From: Megamerina dolium
Taxonomy: Eukaryota; Arthropoda; Insecta; Diptera; Megamerinidae
Direction of reading: 5' to 3'
Length of the DNA stretch: 64,000 nt
Assembly: GCA_963854835.1 (NCBI GenBank)
Contig: OY978525.1
Coordinates: 19,128,309 to 19,192,308, forward strand
Shown: positions 38,600-49,710 of the stretch, piece by piece
Position numbering within the stretch: position 1 is the stretch's first letter
Layout: each line of letters starts with the position of its first letter
The notes under the pieces: model-generated
Told to the model about the DNA's origin: nothing
What the model saw: the letters and a program-made list of their open reading frames with translations, nothing else
Database searches by the model: none
Made by a program: the position numbers and the translations under genes

Positions 38600-39330
38600 T
38601 TCCTTCACAACAAAGAGTATACGTCCGCAGCCTTTCTGTGTATTGAGGGAGCCTTCAGCAATGTTCATTACAGGGCAATGATGAATTTTCTTAGGAGTCT
38701 AGGTGTAGACACTCTGCAGGTACATCGAGCAACTACTACATATTAAGAAGGGGTGCAGAGTTATAGCCTAAACCGACGACGTCGTATTGATGGCAGCCGG
38801 TAGATTTTCGGAAGTCCTCAGTTATGTAATCCAACTAAACCTCATTACTCTATCAAAACGAAAGAAAGGGCGAAAGAAAGGGGTTTGAATGCGAACCCGC
38901 AAAAAAACTGAATGAATCTTGTTCTTGAAAATTCACAAAATGTCGACAATAACTGCACTCAGACTGCAGGGCGTTTCACTTGCTCTGAATGAGGAGATTC
39001 GCTATCTCAGAAATCGAAACTGGACAAATAATAATTTGTATAGGTTTGAAAAGGCTACCATAGCACTTTACGCCTGTAAAAGGGCTATCAACATGCTAGC
39101 TATACAAAGCAGTCCGATAATCCTTTACGGCGTATTACCTTGGTTGACTGCACTGTCCAAATCTTCACACCTCAAAGACAACACCTTTCAGAGATTGTAA
39201 TAAGTATAAATCCATCTGGATTTATAAATAAGTTCAGATGGTTCCGAGAGGGATCTGAGTAGAAATATCCGCGTGGTATCACAGCGGGCCTTCTTGGCCC
39301 AAGTGTCGCCTCTCATAGACTTTATTGCTA
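38600..39330 (+). pseudogene. Decayed non-LTR reverse transcriptase (Jockey/I/LOA-like)
   Basis: Translating around stops gives the reverse-transcriptase order. It starts with SAAFLCIEGAFSNVHYRAM (motif A, with the first aspartate changed to Cys) and LRSLGVDTLQ. DDVVLMAAGRFSEVL follows (motif C aspartates at 38775-38780). The frame 38919-39200 has LQGVSLALNEEIRYL, KATIALYACKRAI and ILYGVLPWLTAL. Further on, TGGTATCACAGCGGGCC and TTGGCCCAAGTGT near 39278-39320 resemble the minus-strand 3' tail piece at 48.6 kb, so this is probably near the family's 3' UTR. The block set differs from the RTE copies and fits RNase-H-bearing LINE clades. Many stops and frame changes show it is dead. Confidence 0.8.
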
Positions 39331-41090
39331 TCCATCTAAATATTTATAACGAGAATAACACAAAAATATTTTGAACCTGCTTTTAGAAAAATTCAACGAT
39401 CATTTACCGATAAACTTAGAGATTTCTGGATATCGTTGCTCAATTGTTTATTGTAAAAAAGTGCTGAATGACAAAATTCAAAAAAAAATGTGTCACAAAA
39501 TTTCTATCATTGAGTATTGTTTAAAATGGGTATGTTTATTCGAATAAAATCTTCTTTCTATACGAAATCTTAAAATTTTGATGATTTCTTTCAGCTTATA
39601 TAAAATATTTATGTTGTTGTTGTTAATGTTGTTGTGCAAATCTATTAAGCTATCTATAGATCTCTTTCACTTTCTCTATCCCTCTCTCTTTGCATCACAC
39701 CGTCTATTAGTTTTGCGCTTAAAATTAATAAATATTTGGCTTTTAATATAGATTATCGTGTGGGCTGCTATACGATTCTATTATCATACTCGTTTCTGTC
39801 CCTCATATTCGCAAGTATTAGTAATTCCAGCTAATACATATTTAATTTTATCTACAATTATCACCTAGATAGATCTAAAAATATTCTTGCTGTCCAGCAA
39901 TTTAATATATTTACTTAATTTCAAAATTTAATTAATTATTCACAAAAATATCAAACAGAAGCTACCCATATTACTTTGATAAGAATTTCTGTTTTTTTTT
40001 TAAATTTATTTTTATTAACATTTGCATAATAAAAAAAAATATGTTTGAAAAACGTAATAAGAATTTGTGTTTAATAATATTTCTTATTCTCATCTGAAAT
40101 TATATAGTATTGATTCTTCTTATTTATATTAGAGCAACACTCCTATCTCTTGTTTTACATGTCGATCATCAATTGATCGTATCGTTGTTCAGAGCATACA
40201 TTTACATGGGCTTACATATACGTAAGCTGATCGTAAATATATCAGTAAGGAATTTACATAATTAAAATTAATGTTCATATTAATATTAATGACTCTAACA
40301 ACAATTAATTTTCTCTTTCTAACAAAATCAAAGATAATTTTTGTATGTAACATACATAAAAATAAAAATATAAATGTTGGTTAAGTTTTGAGATTTAATT
40401 CCAGTTTTCGTTGATATTTATTAGTATTGCAGAAATTACTCCAATGAAATGTAAATAATTTCTTTTTAAAATGCACATTCATATAGTATTTTAAAAAATA
40501 ATTTATTCAATAATGATTACCAATAAAAACAGAAGCTTTTTTACTCCACTTACAAATGTATGCCTGCTACCAATATTTTACAAAGCAAATATAAAAAGAT
40601 GAATAATATTGTACTTATTGAAATATTATTTATAACTTCAGTATTTTTTGAAGAGTTTTGATCATAAAAACCTTTGGGAATGTTCACTATCGAAATGTTT
40701 ACATAAGTATGTATGAGGATATATGGAAATATGCATGCCAATGATATCAAGTTGTGTATTATATGTAGTATGATCATCCAAAGCTAATATAAATAAAAAT
40801 AATATATTATAGTTGCATATAGTGCAGATCTTAATAAGAGTAAACACACAACTACTTGACACAATATGTTAATTATTGATCGTTCGTTCAAAGTTATAAC
40901 TTTATCATGTTGTGTCATGATGATACTTAAATATATATTGATGATGATGGCTATGATGAATGATGAATATGAGGCAAAAATATTCATATTTATTTTTTGA
41001 ATTTTTATGCTAATTTTTATTTCAATACTTGGTGAGGAGCAAAATAATGCATATCATTGTTTTTTTTTGGCAGCCAATGAAGGTGATATA
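39331..41090. other. AT-rich non-coding spacer
   Basis: No gene is seen. A few GATC words occur around 40160-40230. The final TA (41089-41090) is the left half of the TA target duplication of the Tc1 element. Confidence 0.5.
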
Positions 41091-41119
41091 CAGTGGCTCC
41101 CAGCTTATTTCGTACAGTG
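41091..41119. repeat. Left outer terminal inverted repeat of the Tc1 element
   Basis: It starts immediately after a TA dinucleotide and matches the inverse of 42713-42741 at 28 of 29 positions. The same core recurs at 41295-41314 in direct orientation, about 200 bp inward. Confidence 0.93.
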
Positions 41120-41351
41120 ACAGTTTAAAAATTGCTGCAGTCGTAATTCCTAATATAGCAAAAATTTGAACAAAATATAAATGCCATTTTTGAAAGGAAG
41201 GTTTGTTTTTTATTTTCCAAAATTTACTTTTTCAAAATTTTAGTGTTTGACACTATAAAAAAATAAAATAAGAAAAAAATAGGAAAATTCATGTCACAGC
41301 TTATTTCGTACAGTCTCTTTAAGTTCAAACTAAAAACAAAGTAAGTTGATT

Positions 41352-42370
41352 TTAATATTTAGTATGACATCCCTTAGCGTTAATGACAGCCTGGAGTCTA
41401 TTTGGCATTGAATCCACCAATTTTTGAGTGATGTCTGGTGTGATTTTTTTCCATTCCTCCATTAGTACCTTCTTTAGGTCTTGCTTATTAGAAATCTTGT
41501 GTGTTCTTATTTTATTGTCCAAAATAGACCAAAGATTTTCAATCACATTCATGTCAGATGACTGTGGTGGTGGAGACATCAAGTGTGGGCAGTTCCAAAT
41601 AAGCCAAGATTGCAAATCCCAGATTTATGTTTTGGGTCATTATCTTGGTAGTACCGAAATTCTTCCCGCAAACCCAGTTTGTCTGCACTTTGAAGTAAAT
41701 TGTTTTTCAGAATCTCGAGGTACTTCATTTTGTCCATTGTTCCCTCAATAAAAACCAATTCACCTACTCCGGCTGCTGACATACAGGCCCAAACCATCAC
41801 GCTACCGCCACCATGCTTCACTGTGGGCTTAAGGTTCTCCTTGTTTAGCTCGGTATTCGCTTTACGCCAAACATATGACATTCCGTCCGAGCCAAAAATA
41901 TTAAACTTAGACTCATCCGCGAAAATAACGGTATTCCAGAACGCAGGAGTCTTAATAATATGCTCTTTGGCGTAGTCAAGTCGGCGTTGTATATTCATTT
42001 TTGAAATGAATGGTTTCTTTCGGGCTACTCGACCGTTCAAGTCATGATTGCGCAGCACACGTCGGACAGTTTCAGCACTGGATGATTTTCCTATTTCACG
42101 CTGAACCTCTGCAGCCAACTTCGGAGTGGATAACTTTGGATTTTTCTTAATTTTTCGTACAATATAACGCTCGTCTGATGCGTTGAAAATCTTATTAGGT
42201 GCTTCTCTGCCCTTGTTCTCCAACCGATTTTCGCGAATGAAGCGTTGAATGATGTATTGGACAGTTGAGGCACTTAAATTTGTCATTTCAGCAATTTTTC
42301 GCACACTCTGACCTTTCCTAAAATGGTTAATTACCAGTTTACGCTGTTCCATCGTTGTACGACGACCCAT
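41352..42370 (-). pseudogene. Tc1-type DD34E transposase, one frameshift
   Basis: From Met 42370 the protein starts MGRRTTMEQRKLVINHF. A helix-turn-helix follows (QSVRKIAEMTNLSASTVQYI, about 19-38), then a second DNA-binding part ending near NGRVARKKPFIS. The catalytic domain has FADESKFNIFG, GGSVMVWACMS and YYQDNDPKHKSG. The frame then breaks near 41614, where a single base appears lost between GGGATT and TGCAATC. It resumes as QSWLIWNCPH, SDMNVIENLW and the C-terminus GCHTKY. Restoring the register, 34 residues separate the D of QDN from the E of IENLW, the DD34E signature. The enzyme would bind the terminal repeats and catalyse cut-and-paste at TA. All catalytic residues are present, so only the 1-bp loss is visibly disabling. 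Confidence 0.93.
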
Positions 42371-42653
42371 AACGCTAAATGTTTAATTTACAGCACTTTA
42401 ACTATTTAAAATAAGAATAATAAAAATTGTTATAATAGTTAAAAAGGTCCAAAAACTCATACAATTCAAAAAAACTTTGTAACTGCGCGGCAGAATGAAA
42501 CTTACTTACATTGAAGTTTGTGTACGAAATAAGATGTGAGCTGAAAATCAGCTGATCAATAGTTTTTCTCTCTTGCATGACAAAAAGAACAATTTTTGGG
42601 GTTCCCCGTTTTCTTATTAGGTTTACTAAACACATACACAGACATCTACATTC

Positions 42654-42673
42654 AAAACTTATCGATAAGTTTT
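42654..42673. promoter_or_regulatory. Perfect 20-bp palindrome containing a DRE-like TATCGATA core
   Basis: AAAACTTATCGATAAGTTTT is a perfect palindrome in the 5' leader of the Tc1 transposase, between the outer and inner terminal repeats and about 285 bp upstream of the start codon. TATCGATA is the core bound by the fly factor DREF. A role in transposase transcription is inference. Confidence 0.5.
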
Positions 42674-42712
42674 TTAGTTTCGATGTTACAGCCATTTACA
42701 TAAAAATATATA

Positions 42713-42741
42713 CACTGTACGAAATAAGCTGTGAGCCACTG
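42713..42741. repeat. Right outer terminal inverted repeat of the Tc1 element
   Basis: It ends immediately before TA and pairs with 41091-41119 with one mismatch. Its inner partner carrying TGTACGAAATAAG lies at about 42520-42543, roughly 190 bp inward. Confidence 0.93.
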
Positions 42742-42743
42742 TA

Positions 42744-43312
42744 TATGTTTAAATATACATAAATTCACTTCAGAGGCTTGCAAACATACATAATTTTATA
42801 TCAAGATTGACTAAATCAAATTTATGTTTCAATAACTGAGATGTATGGCGAACTCTCTAACGACTCAGGCGTTTGATGGAAAATAAGGAAATGAGATGAA
42901 AGGAATTTTGAAAGATGGCAACTTACCACTTTCCATATTTCTCCAACTATAAATGCCAGAAAAGTTAAAAAATATTGTATATGAAACGTCTAATTTTAAT
43001 TAACATCTAACTGCAAAATACCCATCTAATTCTGGCATCTAATCCTGTGATATCCTCATTTTCTTCCGAAGTGTAATTGCGAATCGGTCATTCGATTATG
43101 TCTGTGGGCAATGCTTGATCATAGTGAAATATGTCCTCTACACAATCGCACCATAGACCGGAGATCGTTGCTTCATAACTCCTGAAGAAAATCCTCTAAC
43201 CTCTTGCATAAAATTTTAAGCATTTCATGGTTACATGATATTGGAAGTATAAAAAAAATTCGTGCGGATCTGATAACAGATGTTACTACTAATTTATTAT
43301 TACTACTACTAT
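42744..43312. other. Non-coding spacer between Tc1 and RTE copy 4
   Basis: AT-rich sequence without recognisable frames or repeats. Its last bases (TTATTATTACTACTACT) are a simple TTA/CTA run abutting the RTE tail. Confidence 0.5.
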
Positions 43313-45784
43313 TACTTATGTGGCCATAACAACCGAATATCGATTTAGGCCGAAAATAACAGTTAGAAATTCCAAGCGCCGTCAGGTTCTCCAGTACTTG
43401 ATCTTTCCACCGGAGGTTAGGTCTTCCTCTTCTGGGTCGTCCTCCAGCGGGTTCCGAATATAACACCTTCTTAGCTGGAGCGTGTTCTTCCATTCGCTCG
43501 ACATGACCTAGCCAGCGCAGCCGCTGGATTTTGATGCGCTGTACTATGTCAATATCGGCATACAGCTCGTATAGCCCATGGTTGTACCTTATTCGGTACT
43601 CGCCACCAACGCAAATAGGTCCAAAGATCCTGCGTAGGACTTTTCCCTCGAAAACCCCAAGCATTCGCTCATTCGAGGTGGAAATTGTCCAGGCTTCAGC
43701 GCCATATGTTAGGACAGGCATGATGAGATACTTGTAGAGTGTAGATTCGTTCTTCGAGAGAGGGCTCGACTTCTCAATTGCTTACTCAGCCCAAAGTAAC
43801 ACCTGTTAGCAAGAGTTATCCTACGCATGATCTCCAGGCTGACGTCCAAGATAGACAAAGTCCCTTACTACTTCAAAAGCGTAGTTGTCAATAGTGAAGT
43901 GCTGTCCAAGACTACGGGACTCTTTGTTTGTTGACACTAGATACTTCGTCTTGCCCTCGTTCACCGTAAGACCCATCCGACGCGACTCTCTTTCCAACTC
44001 TGAGAATGCTGCACTGACTGATCGCGTGTTCATGCCGATTATGTCAATATCGTCGGCATACGCTAACAGCATAACACTTTTGTTGAAGATAGTGCCATTA
44101 TGTCGTAGATCAGCAGCTCGTATTAGTTTCTCCATAATAAAATTGAAGAAGTCGCATGATAACGAATCACCTTGTCTGAAACCCCGTTCGGTAGTAAACG
44201 GTGCGGAGAGGTCCTTCCCAATTTTCACTGCACAACGGGAGTTATACAGTGTCATTCTACAAAGTCGAATAAGCTTTGCAGGAATACAGAACTCAGACAT
44301 TGTTGCGTAGAGGTAATCCCTTACCGGACTGTCGAAAGCGGCTTTATAATCAACAAATAGGTGGTGTGTGTCGAACTCTTTTTCTTGGGTTTTCTCCAGG
44401 ATTTGGCGCAGTGTGAAAATCTGGTCGATGGTGGATTTACCAGGTCTGAAGCCACACTGATACGGTCCAATCAGGTTGCTGAGCATAGGCTTCAACCTTT
44501 CACACAGTACGCTCGATAAAACCTTGTATGCGATGCTCAGGAGACTTATTCCACGGTAGTTGGCGCAAATTGTGGGGTGTCCTTTTTTATGTACAGGACA
44601 GAGAACACTGAGCCTTCAATCATCAGGCATGCTTTCATCCGACCATATTCTGCTTATGCGCTGGTGCATGCGGGTGAGCAGCTCATCGCCTCCGGTCTTA
44701 AACAACTCGTCAGGCAGGCCATCAGCACCTGCAGCTTTGTTGTTCTTCAGCCTTAAAATGGCCGTTTCAACCTCGTCATAGTCGGGTGGTGGAACATCAA
44801 CACCTTCATCTGTAATTGGGGTTATCGGGCGATCTCCTCCACTGGCGGAATTGTTCGTTGCATCGCCATTCAGTAACGTAGAGAAGTGTTCCCTCCATAG
44901 GCTCAGTACACTCTGGACATCTGTAACCCATTTCCATCACGACAGGAAGAGGCTCCGGGATTTAGACCTCCACTCAGGCGCTTGATCTTTTCGAAGAATT
45001 TTCGAGTCTCATTCTTGTCGGTACACATCTCTATCTCCTCAGACTCGCGTCTTTCCAACTCCCTCTTTTTGCGCTTGAAAAACGTCTCTCTGCACTCCTT
45101 TTCTCTCTATACTGCTCCTTAACAGCTCGCGTTGCGCCTGCACGCAGGGTTTTTCTGTAGGCGGCGTCTTTCTCTGCGGTAGCGTCGCGACACTCCTGAT
45201 CATACCACTCATTCCTCAGAGGCCGGTACTAACCGATTACCTCCTCGGCAGCAGTAGTCATGGAGTGGGATATATGTGTCCACCGTGCGCATGTATCATC
45301 AAGTGGGGGAGTGTTCTGCATAATCAGATCCGATAGTCGAGTGGAAAATGCATCTGCTGTCTCTGGTTATCGCAGCTAACTGACGTCGAGCTTTCTCTGT
45401 GTGGGACTTCTCTTGTTATTTGCGAAACATAAGCGTGTGCGCACCTTAGCTGCAACAAAGTAGTGATCCGAGTCGATGTTGGCACCACGGATCGATTTCA
45501 CGTCCATCACACTGGAAGCATGCCTCCCGTCAATCACCACATGATCAATTTGGTTTCTTGTACGTTGATCTGGAGACAGCCATGTCTCTTTGTGGATGTC
45601 GACATGCTGGAATCTGGTACCACCAATTACCATGTTTCGTGCTGCGGCGAAGTCGATCAGCCTCATTCCGTTATCGGAGGTGTTCTGGTGGAGGCTGAAT
45701 TTTCCGACAGTTAGACCAAAGGTACCTTCCTTGCCCACCCTGGCATTAAAGTCGCCAAGCACGATTTTGATATCGTGGCGGGGG
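43313..45784 (-). pseudogene. RTE endonuclease/reverse transcriptase, multiply broken
   Basis: Readable pieces are: frame 45819-45376 with LGDFNARVGKEG, NQIDHVVIDG and SDHYFVAAK; a middle part where stops replace a Tyr in the GYYRPLRNEW block and a Lys in the DVSKLR block; frame 44495-43821 with FRPGKSTIDQIF, VDYKAAFD, RQGDSLSCDFF and the intact AYADDIDIIG; and frame 43721 onwards with TYGAEAWTISTSNE, RWLGHVERM and GRPRRGRPNLRWKDQV. After the 40-bp deletion the C-terminus runs into unrelated sequence. Catalytic blocks survive, but at least two stops and three frameshifts disable it. It is intermediate in age between copies 3/5 and copy 2. Confidence 0.9.
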
Positions 45785-45786
45785 CA
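43313..45786 (-). mobile_element. 5'-truncated RTE-clade LINE, copy 4
   Basis: On the minus strand the element starts inside the endonuclease (CCCCGCCACGATATC, encoding CPRHDIKIVLGDFNARVG) and ends with the family terminus ATGGCCACATAAGT at about 43313. Compared with the 30- and 62-kb copies, about 40 bp near 43364 and 23 bp near 43848 are missing. The first deletion removes the LINE's final codons and the second shifts the reverse-transcriptase frame. No clear target-site duplication is visible. Confidence 0.9.
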
Positions 45787-48448
45787 TTTCGAACTTGGAA
45801 TGTAGAACCAATATTTCACAATAAAATTTCAATTTTCGAAAACAAACCGCACAAACTTATTTATACTCCCGAACGATGGTTATCATTTAGTATCGTATAA
45901 ACGCATTTTCCAAGCATTTTAATAAAGCGGCTTATATTTTCATCCTCTCGTCAGTCTGTGTTCCATTTTCTTAGAGTCTTGAAGACGTCGATGAAAAACA
46001 CTTTAGTCAAAAACCTCCTAGAAATTACTCTGAGAGCAATCTGTTGATATATAAGACACTGTTGCATATAAAGTTCAACATGGTAAATTCAAGATCGACT
46101 TTCAACTCATAACTTCAACAAATTTTGAACGAAATTATGTACTTCCCAACGGTATGAAAGCTATTGAAAATGCAAACTTCGGTATGAAACGAAACTTCGA
46201 AATTAAAAAACGAATTTTACCGTTTTACCATTCCATTTATAAGAACAATATTCAGCACGTAAATTAAGAGTGAAGTGCGTAATAAATTTGCAAGAATTTG
46301 ATGAGCTATGCCAAGTCGTAGTTACACTAAGATCCTCTCAAATATGTTGATATATGCTCAAATATGTGTGAGTTAGCTATTTGTGGAAATTAAATGCAAA
46401 GGTTAACATTTTTCTAATAATGTCGCTATCGACATTACGAAGATAACTTATTGAGAACACCATTGAAAAGCGTCGAATCTATTTTCCCTTAAATAGAGTC
46501 ATAAAAAGTACTTTCAGAATTACATTGATAAATTTATAATTCATGTTGTTGTAAAGGATTTAATATGCAGCCAATAATTTCTACTTTTACGCTAGTCTAC
46601 ATATACAAGACACTTAAGGTAATTGTAATTAAATCCGATTAGAATGTAATCAAAATAGCAGCTAACTCATTAAAGAATTACACTCTAAAATAAAAAAAGA
46701 TCATACTTATATTCCATAAATTATAAATAATATCACCAAATATCCAATGAAATTCATGTGAATGAAATTAAAAACCAACAAACTAAATAGACGGTACATA
46801 TTACTCATTTGTCGAACAAAACAAAACAAAAAACAAAAACAGATTCAGGTGAGAAAACGAGAGATTAAATAGTCAATCACAAAAACAAAAGAAAAAAGAA
46901 AAAATTCAAAAGACGACGGAAAAAAGTTAACAACAAACGGAACTCAAATTTCAAATAAAAAGGAAAAAAACAATAATGCTTGTTATATAAAAATTGTATT
47001 ATTGTTGTATTTGATTTTATTGAAGGCGGCAATTTGATATAAAATATAATACATACAAAAGACAAACTGTTCATATAAATGCATTGTACTCGGTCCCGGG
47101 TTCATTCACTCACTCACTCACTCATACAATCACGTCAGTCAAAAGTGAGAAATAATCTTATTCGATTTTTGTGATTACTAGCTATAACTATGTTATATTT
47201 ATATGTAGTATATTAGGGAAGTCACATTTCATTTTTGTCGATGTTTTTGTTATTTTTCTCTATTTTTAAATATTTAAGTTGTCAGGTGTCTAATTCACAT
47301 GTCAATGTCATAGTGTAGTTCGTAGTGTGTTTCAATGATTTTTCTTCTAACATAGTGCGTGCTTTCGTGTATATTGTGCATTTGTATTGTACAAATATAA
47401 AGGCATAGCTGTATATGTACATACATATGTATCTATAAGTCTATGGCCAATCTGTTAGGAAATTGTTGATTATAATAATTTAGTAATATAAGCTGATGCA
47501 TGCATGTGTAAGAGTATTGCTTTATGCCGATATATGATCACCATCTATGTAAATAGCGATTTGATACAATAGCTATTACAAATGTGTGGTAATTATTGTT
47601 GAAAATAAAAATATCATGTGTCAAAATAATAGTTATACACTTTCAAACTAATTTATATTGACAAAACATAACCAAAAAATGGTATTTAAAATGAGTAACA
47701 AAGCAACCGTATAGCGGATATTGAGTGGGTGATATATTTTCAATAATATAACTATTGACACATGCATACTTATGTTATTTGTATAGATATACAAGTCTAT
47801 GTATTATATATTAATTGACCGAAAAGTAATAACCAATTATTAAACCCAAATTATTATGATATAAAAATATTTTTAAATTACTTCATAATCACATAAGCAC
47901 TAGCATCACTGCAAGGTAACTTGAAAATATCAACATTATTGAAAAGAAAGCTTAATTTTTCATCAATAAATTATATTAATATGCCTAAAGTGCATATAAA
48001 TTTTGATAATTTAAGAGCTTAATATCATTAACAATGTTGAGTATGAAACTACCATCTTTCCATATATTTCTTTTATGAAATTGTGTCCAAAATATTTATC
48101 GTAACAATGAAGATGAGAACTGTAAAGAGAGCGACATATAGAATATTGTATATTAATATAAATATTTATATATTAATATAAATAATTAGGACTATAAGCT
48201 ACGATGAAAATTGGTCGAACCTTTCTTCCAAGTGTTGTAAATTTTAATAGTATTGGAAGATATTAATATCGTGATATGTCGTTTTCGTGATATTCTTAAC
48301 GAGCTCTATCGGAAGCTTGTCAACAAGTAAACATTGTTTGAAAGAATAAATGATCGTGTTCCTTGCCCAACCAGTTCTTCCAGTACTAATTAGAACACCT
48401 CATACTTCTTTATGTATTTACGTATTTATGATACAATAGATATGATAT
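45787..48448. other. AT-rich non-coding spacer
   Basis: No gene is recognised. It has A-rich stretches near 46.8-46.98 kb, a short (TCAC)n run at about 47105-47126, and long AT-rich sequence. Frames are short and Phe/Ile-rich. Confidence 0.5.
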
Positions 48449-48606
48449 ATCTATGTTGGTCGTAGGTTCAATCCCGGGCAGAAGCCCAACTTTAATATAG
48501 AAAAGAGGTTTCTTCCTACAATATCAATTTGCCATAGAAATACTTCTAAGAGAACTATGTAACAAAGCTCAGAAAAAGTTATGTCACAATGGTTCCAAGT
48601 AGGTCC
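48449..48606 (+). mobile_element. tRNA-derived SINE, copy f, 5' part of a split copy
   Basis: It begins in the tRNA-like arm (CTATGTTGGTCGTAGG), has an intact box B (AGGTTCAATCCC) and continues through CCCAACTTTAATATAGAAAAG and AAAGCTCAGAAAAAGTTATGTC to GTAGGTCCCTTT. There it is interrupted. Its expected continuation, TAATGCTGTTC and GCACGCAC, is found at 49021-49071, so about 410 bp were inserted into it. Confidence 0.82.
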
Positions 48607-48688
48607 CTTTCAGGTTAGGTTAGGTTATATGGCTGCCCTCTCTCTGAGAGAACACACTTAGGCCAGAAAGGCCCATTGTGATACCACT
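48607..48688 (-). mobile_element. 3' tail of a non-LTR element with (CCTAA)3 end
   Basis: Read on the minus strand, it passes through GTGGTATCACAATGGGCC, TTTCTGGCCTAAGTGTG and AGAGAGAGGGCAGCCATATA, and ends in AACCTAACCTAACCTG (aggtt repeats at 48612-48626). The TATCACA-GGGCC-AAGTGTG words resemble the 3' region of the decayed reverse transcriptase at 39.28 kb. Only the tail remains. Confidence 0.65.
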
Positions 48689-49001
48689 GAGCTTCTTTTC
48701 CAATGCTGTTGTGCGTGTTAAATTTGGACAGCATTAGAAGGGACCTACTTATATTAGCCGGTTCCGAACGGCAGAACTCTTGTGACATCACTTTAACTTA
48801 GTTTTTGTCACAGAGCTCTTTTAAGAAGCACTTTTGGCAAATTGTTACTGTCGGAAAAATTGCCAATTCTTGCCGGCAGGTGGGTACCGTTCGAAAGAAA
48901 AATCTTTTCGATATTACATTTTGTTAGCCTTCAGCCGGGGATTGAACCCACGACCTACAGATCAGAAGGCCAACGCACTAACCACTGAACTACGGCACCC
49001 A
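48689..49001 (-). mobile_element. tRNA-derived SINE, copy g (best-preserved head)
   Basis: On the minus strand the head GGGTGCCGTAG leads to box A TAGTTCAGTGG (48982-48992), which fits the pol III consensus. GTTAGTGCGTTGGCCTTCTG, GATCTGTAGGTCG and box B GGGTTCAATCCC (48938-48949) follow, then CCGGCTGAAGGC. The body has AGATTTTTCTTTCGAACGG, CAATTTTTCCGACAGTAAC and AAGTAGGTCCCTTCTAATGC, and ends near GGAAAAGAAGCTC. The usual 3' end beyond AAGCTC is absent. The anticodon arm (CCTTCTGATCTGTAGG) does not give an unambiguous parent tRNA. Confidence 0.88.
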
Positions 49002-49020
49002 CATCCATACTTCCATACTT

Positions 49021-49071
49021 CCTTTTAATGCTGTTCAAAAATTTAGCACGCACGATAGTACTGGAAGAGCT
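49021..49071 (+). mobile_element. 3' part of split SINE copy f
   Basis: CCTTTTAATGCTGTTC, TTTAGCACGCAC and AGTACTGGAAGAGCT correspond to the SINE body directly downstream of AGTAGGTCCCTT, where copy f breaks off at 48606. Orientation (plus) and order fit one interrupted element. Confidence 0.75.
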
Positions 49072-49159
49072 AGGCATTATGCCGACTTCTATATTGCGTC
49101 ACCGCTCTTACGTGTGTGAGGTTTTTATGATCGCTTAAAAAGAGTCTGAAATTTTTGCT

Positions 49160-49710
49160 CTGAATTTAGACTTCAGGCTTTGCAAATCGACCGTAAACCG
49201 GATTTTCACATCGTGATAAACTTTGCAGAAAAGCTAAGGCAGACATACTCGTCCCATCATATTATCGATTACAAATCCACATTTGATAGTCCAGTAAGGG
49301 AATAAGCAACAGTCTATGAATTCAGTATTACTGCAAAACTTATCGGTCTTTTATAGAATGAGAGTCCCTAATATATGCTGTGAATGTATCGATTTTGTTT
49401 ATTATGAGCTGCTAAATTCGAATGAAACCGGTGGACATTATCGAATATCAAAAAACAATGCAAAACGAATTGAAGCCCATAATATAACTGCAATATATTC
49501 AAAAAATAATAGATATAATAGAAAAGAAGTCACGCCAAATGAACATAGGCAAGACAGTGGGTCAACAATCAAAAGGTCTCAGTATCCTTAGACATAACGT
49601 CACTGTTCTAAACAACTTCGTCTACTTAGGATCCCGCCTCAACACCAAGAAATGATATCATCCACGACATCAAGTGAAGATTAACTTTTGCCAATAGTTG
49701 CTATTGAATG
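49160..49710 (+). pseudogene. Very old RTE reverse-transcriptase remnant
   Basis: Around stops and shifts the translation follows the RTE blocks in order: DFRLCKSTVNRIFT (compare GFRPGKSTIDQIFT), IDYKSTFDSPVRE (compare VDYKAAFDSPVRD), YEFSITAKLIGLL, then after a gap VLNNFVYLGSRLNTKND and RLTFANSCY. The match is weaker than for the other copies, so it may be a different RTE family or a much older insertion. Its middle part (frame 49316-49591) shows no recognisable block. Confidence 0.7.

Larger units (their letters stand above)
41091..42741 (-). mobile_element. Complete Tc1-family transposon with double terminal repeats
   Basis: The 29-bp terminal inverted repeats are 41091-41119 and 42713-42741. 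They begin CAGTGGCTC and end TTCGTACAGTG, and differ at one position (C versus A at base 10). TA flanks both ends (41089-41090, 42742-42743), the Tc1/mariner target duplication. A second copy of the repeat core lies inside each end: CACAGCTTATTTCGTACAGT at 41295-41314, and its inverse with TGTACGAAATAAG at about 42520-42543. This is the IR/DR layout of some Tc1 elements, where transposase binds two sites per end. The 1,651-bp element holds one transposase gene with a single frameshift. Confidence 0.95.

Noticed and set aside
48938..48992. A functional tRNA gene
   Set aside because: Boxes A and B are present, but the acceptor and anticodon stems do not close and the unit continues into a shared SINE body.
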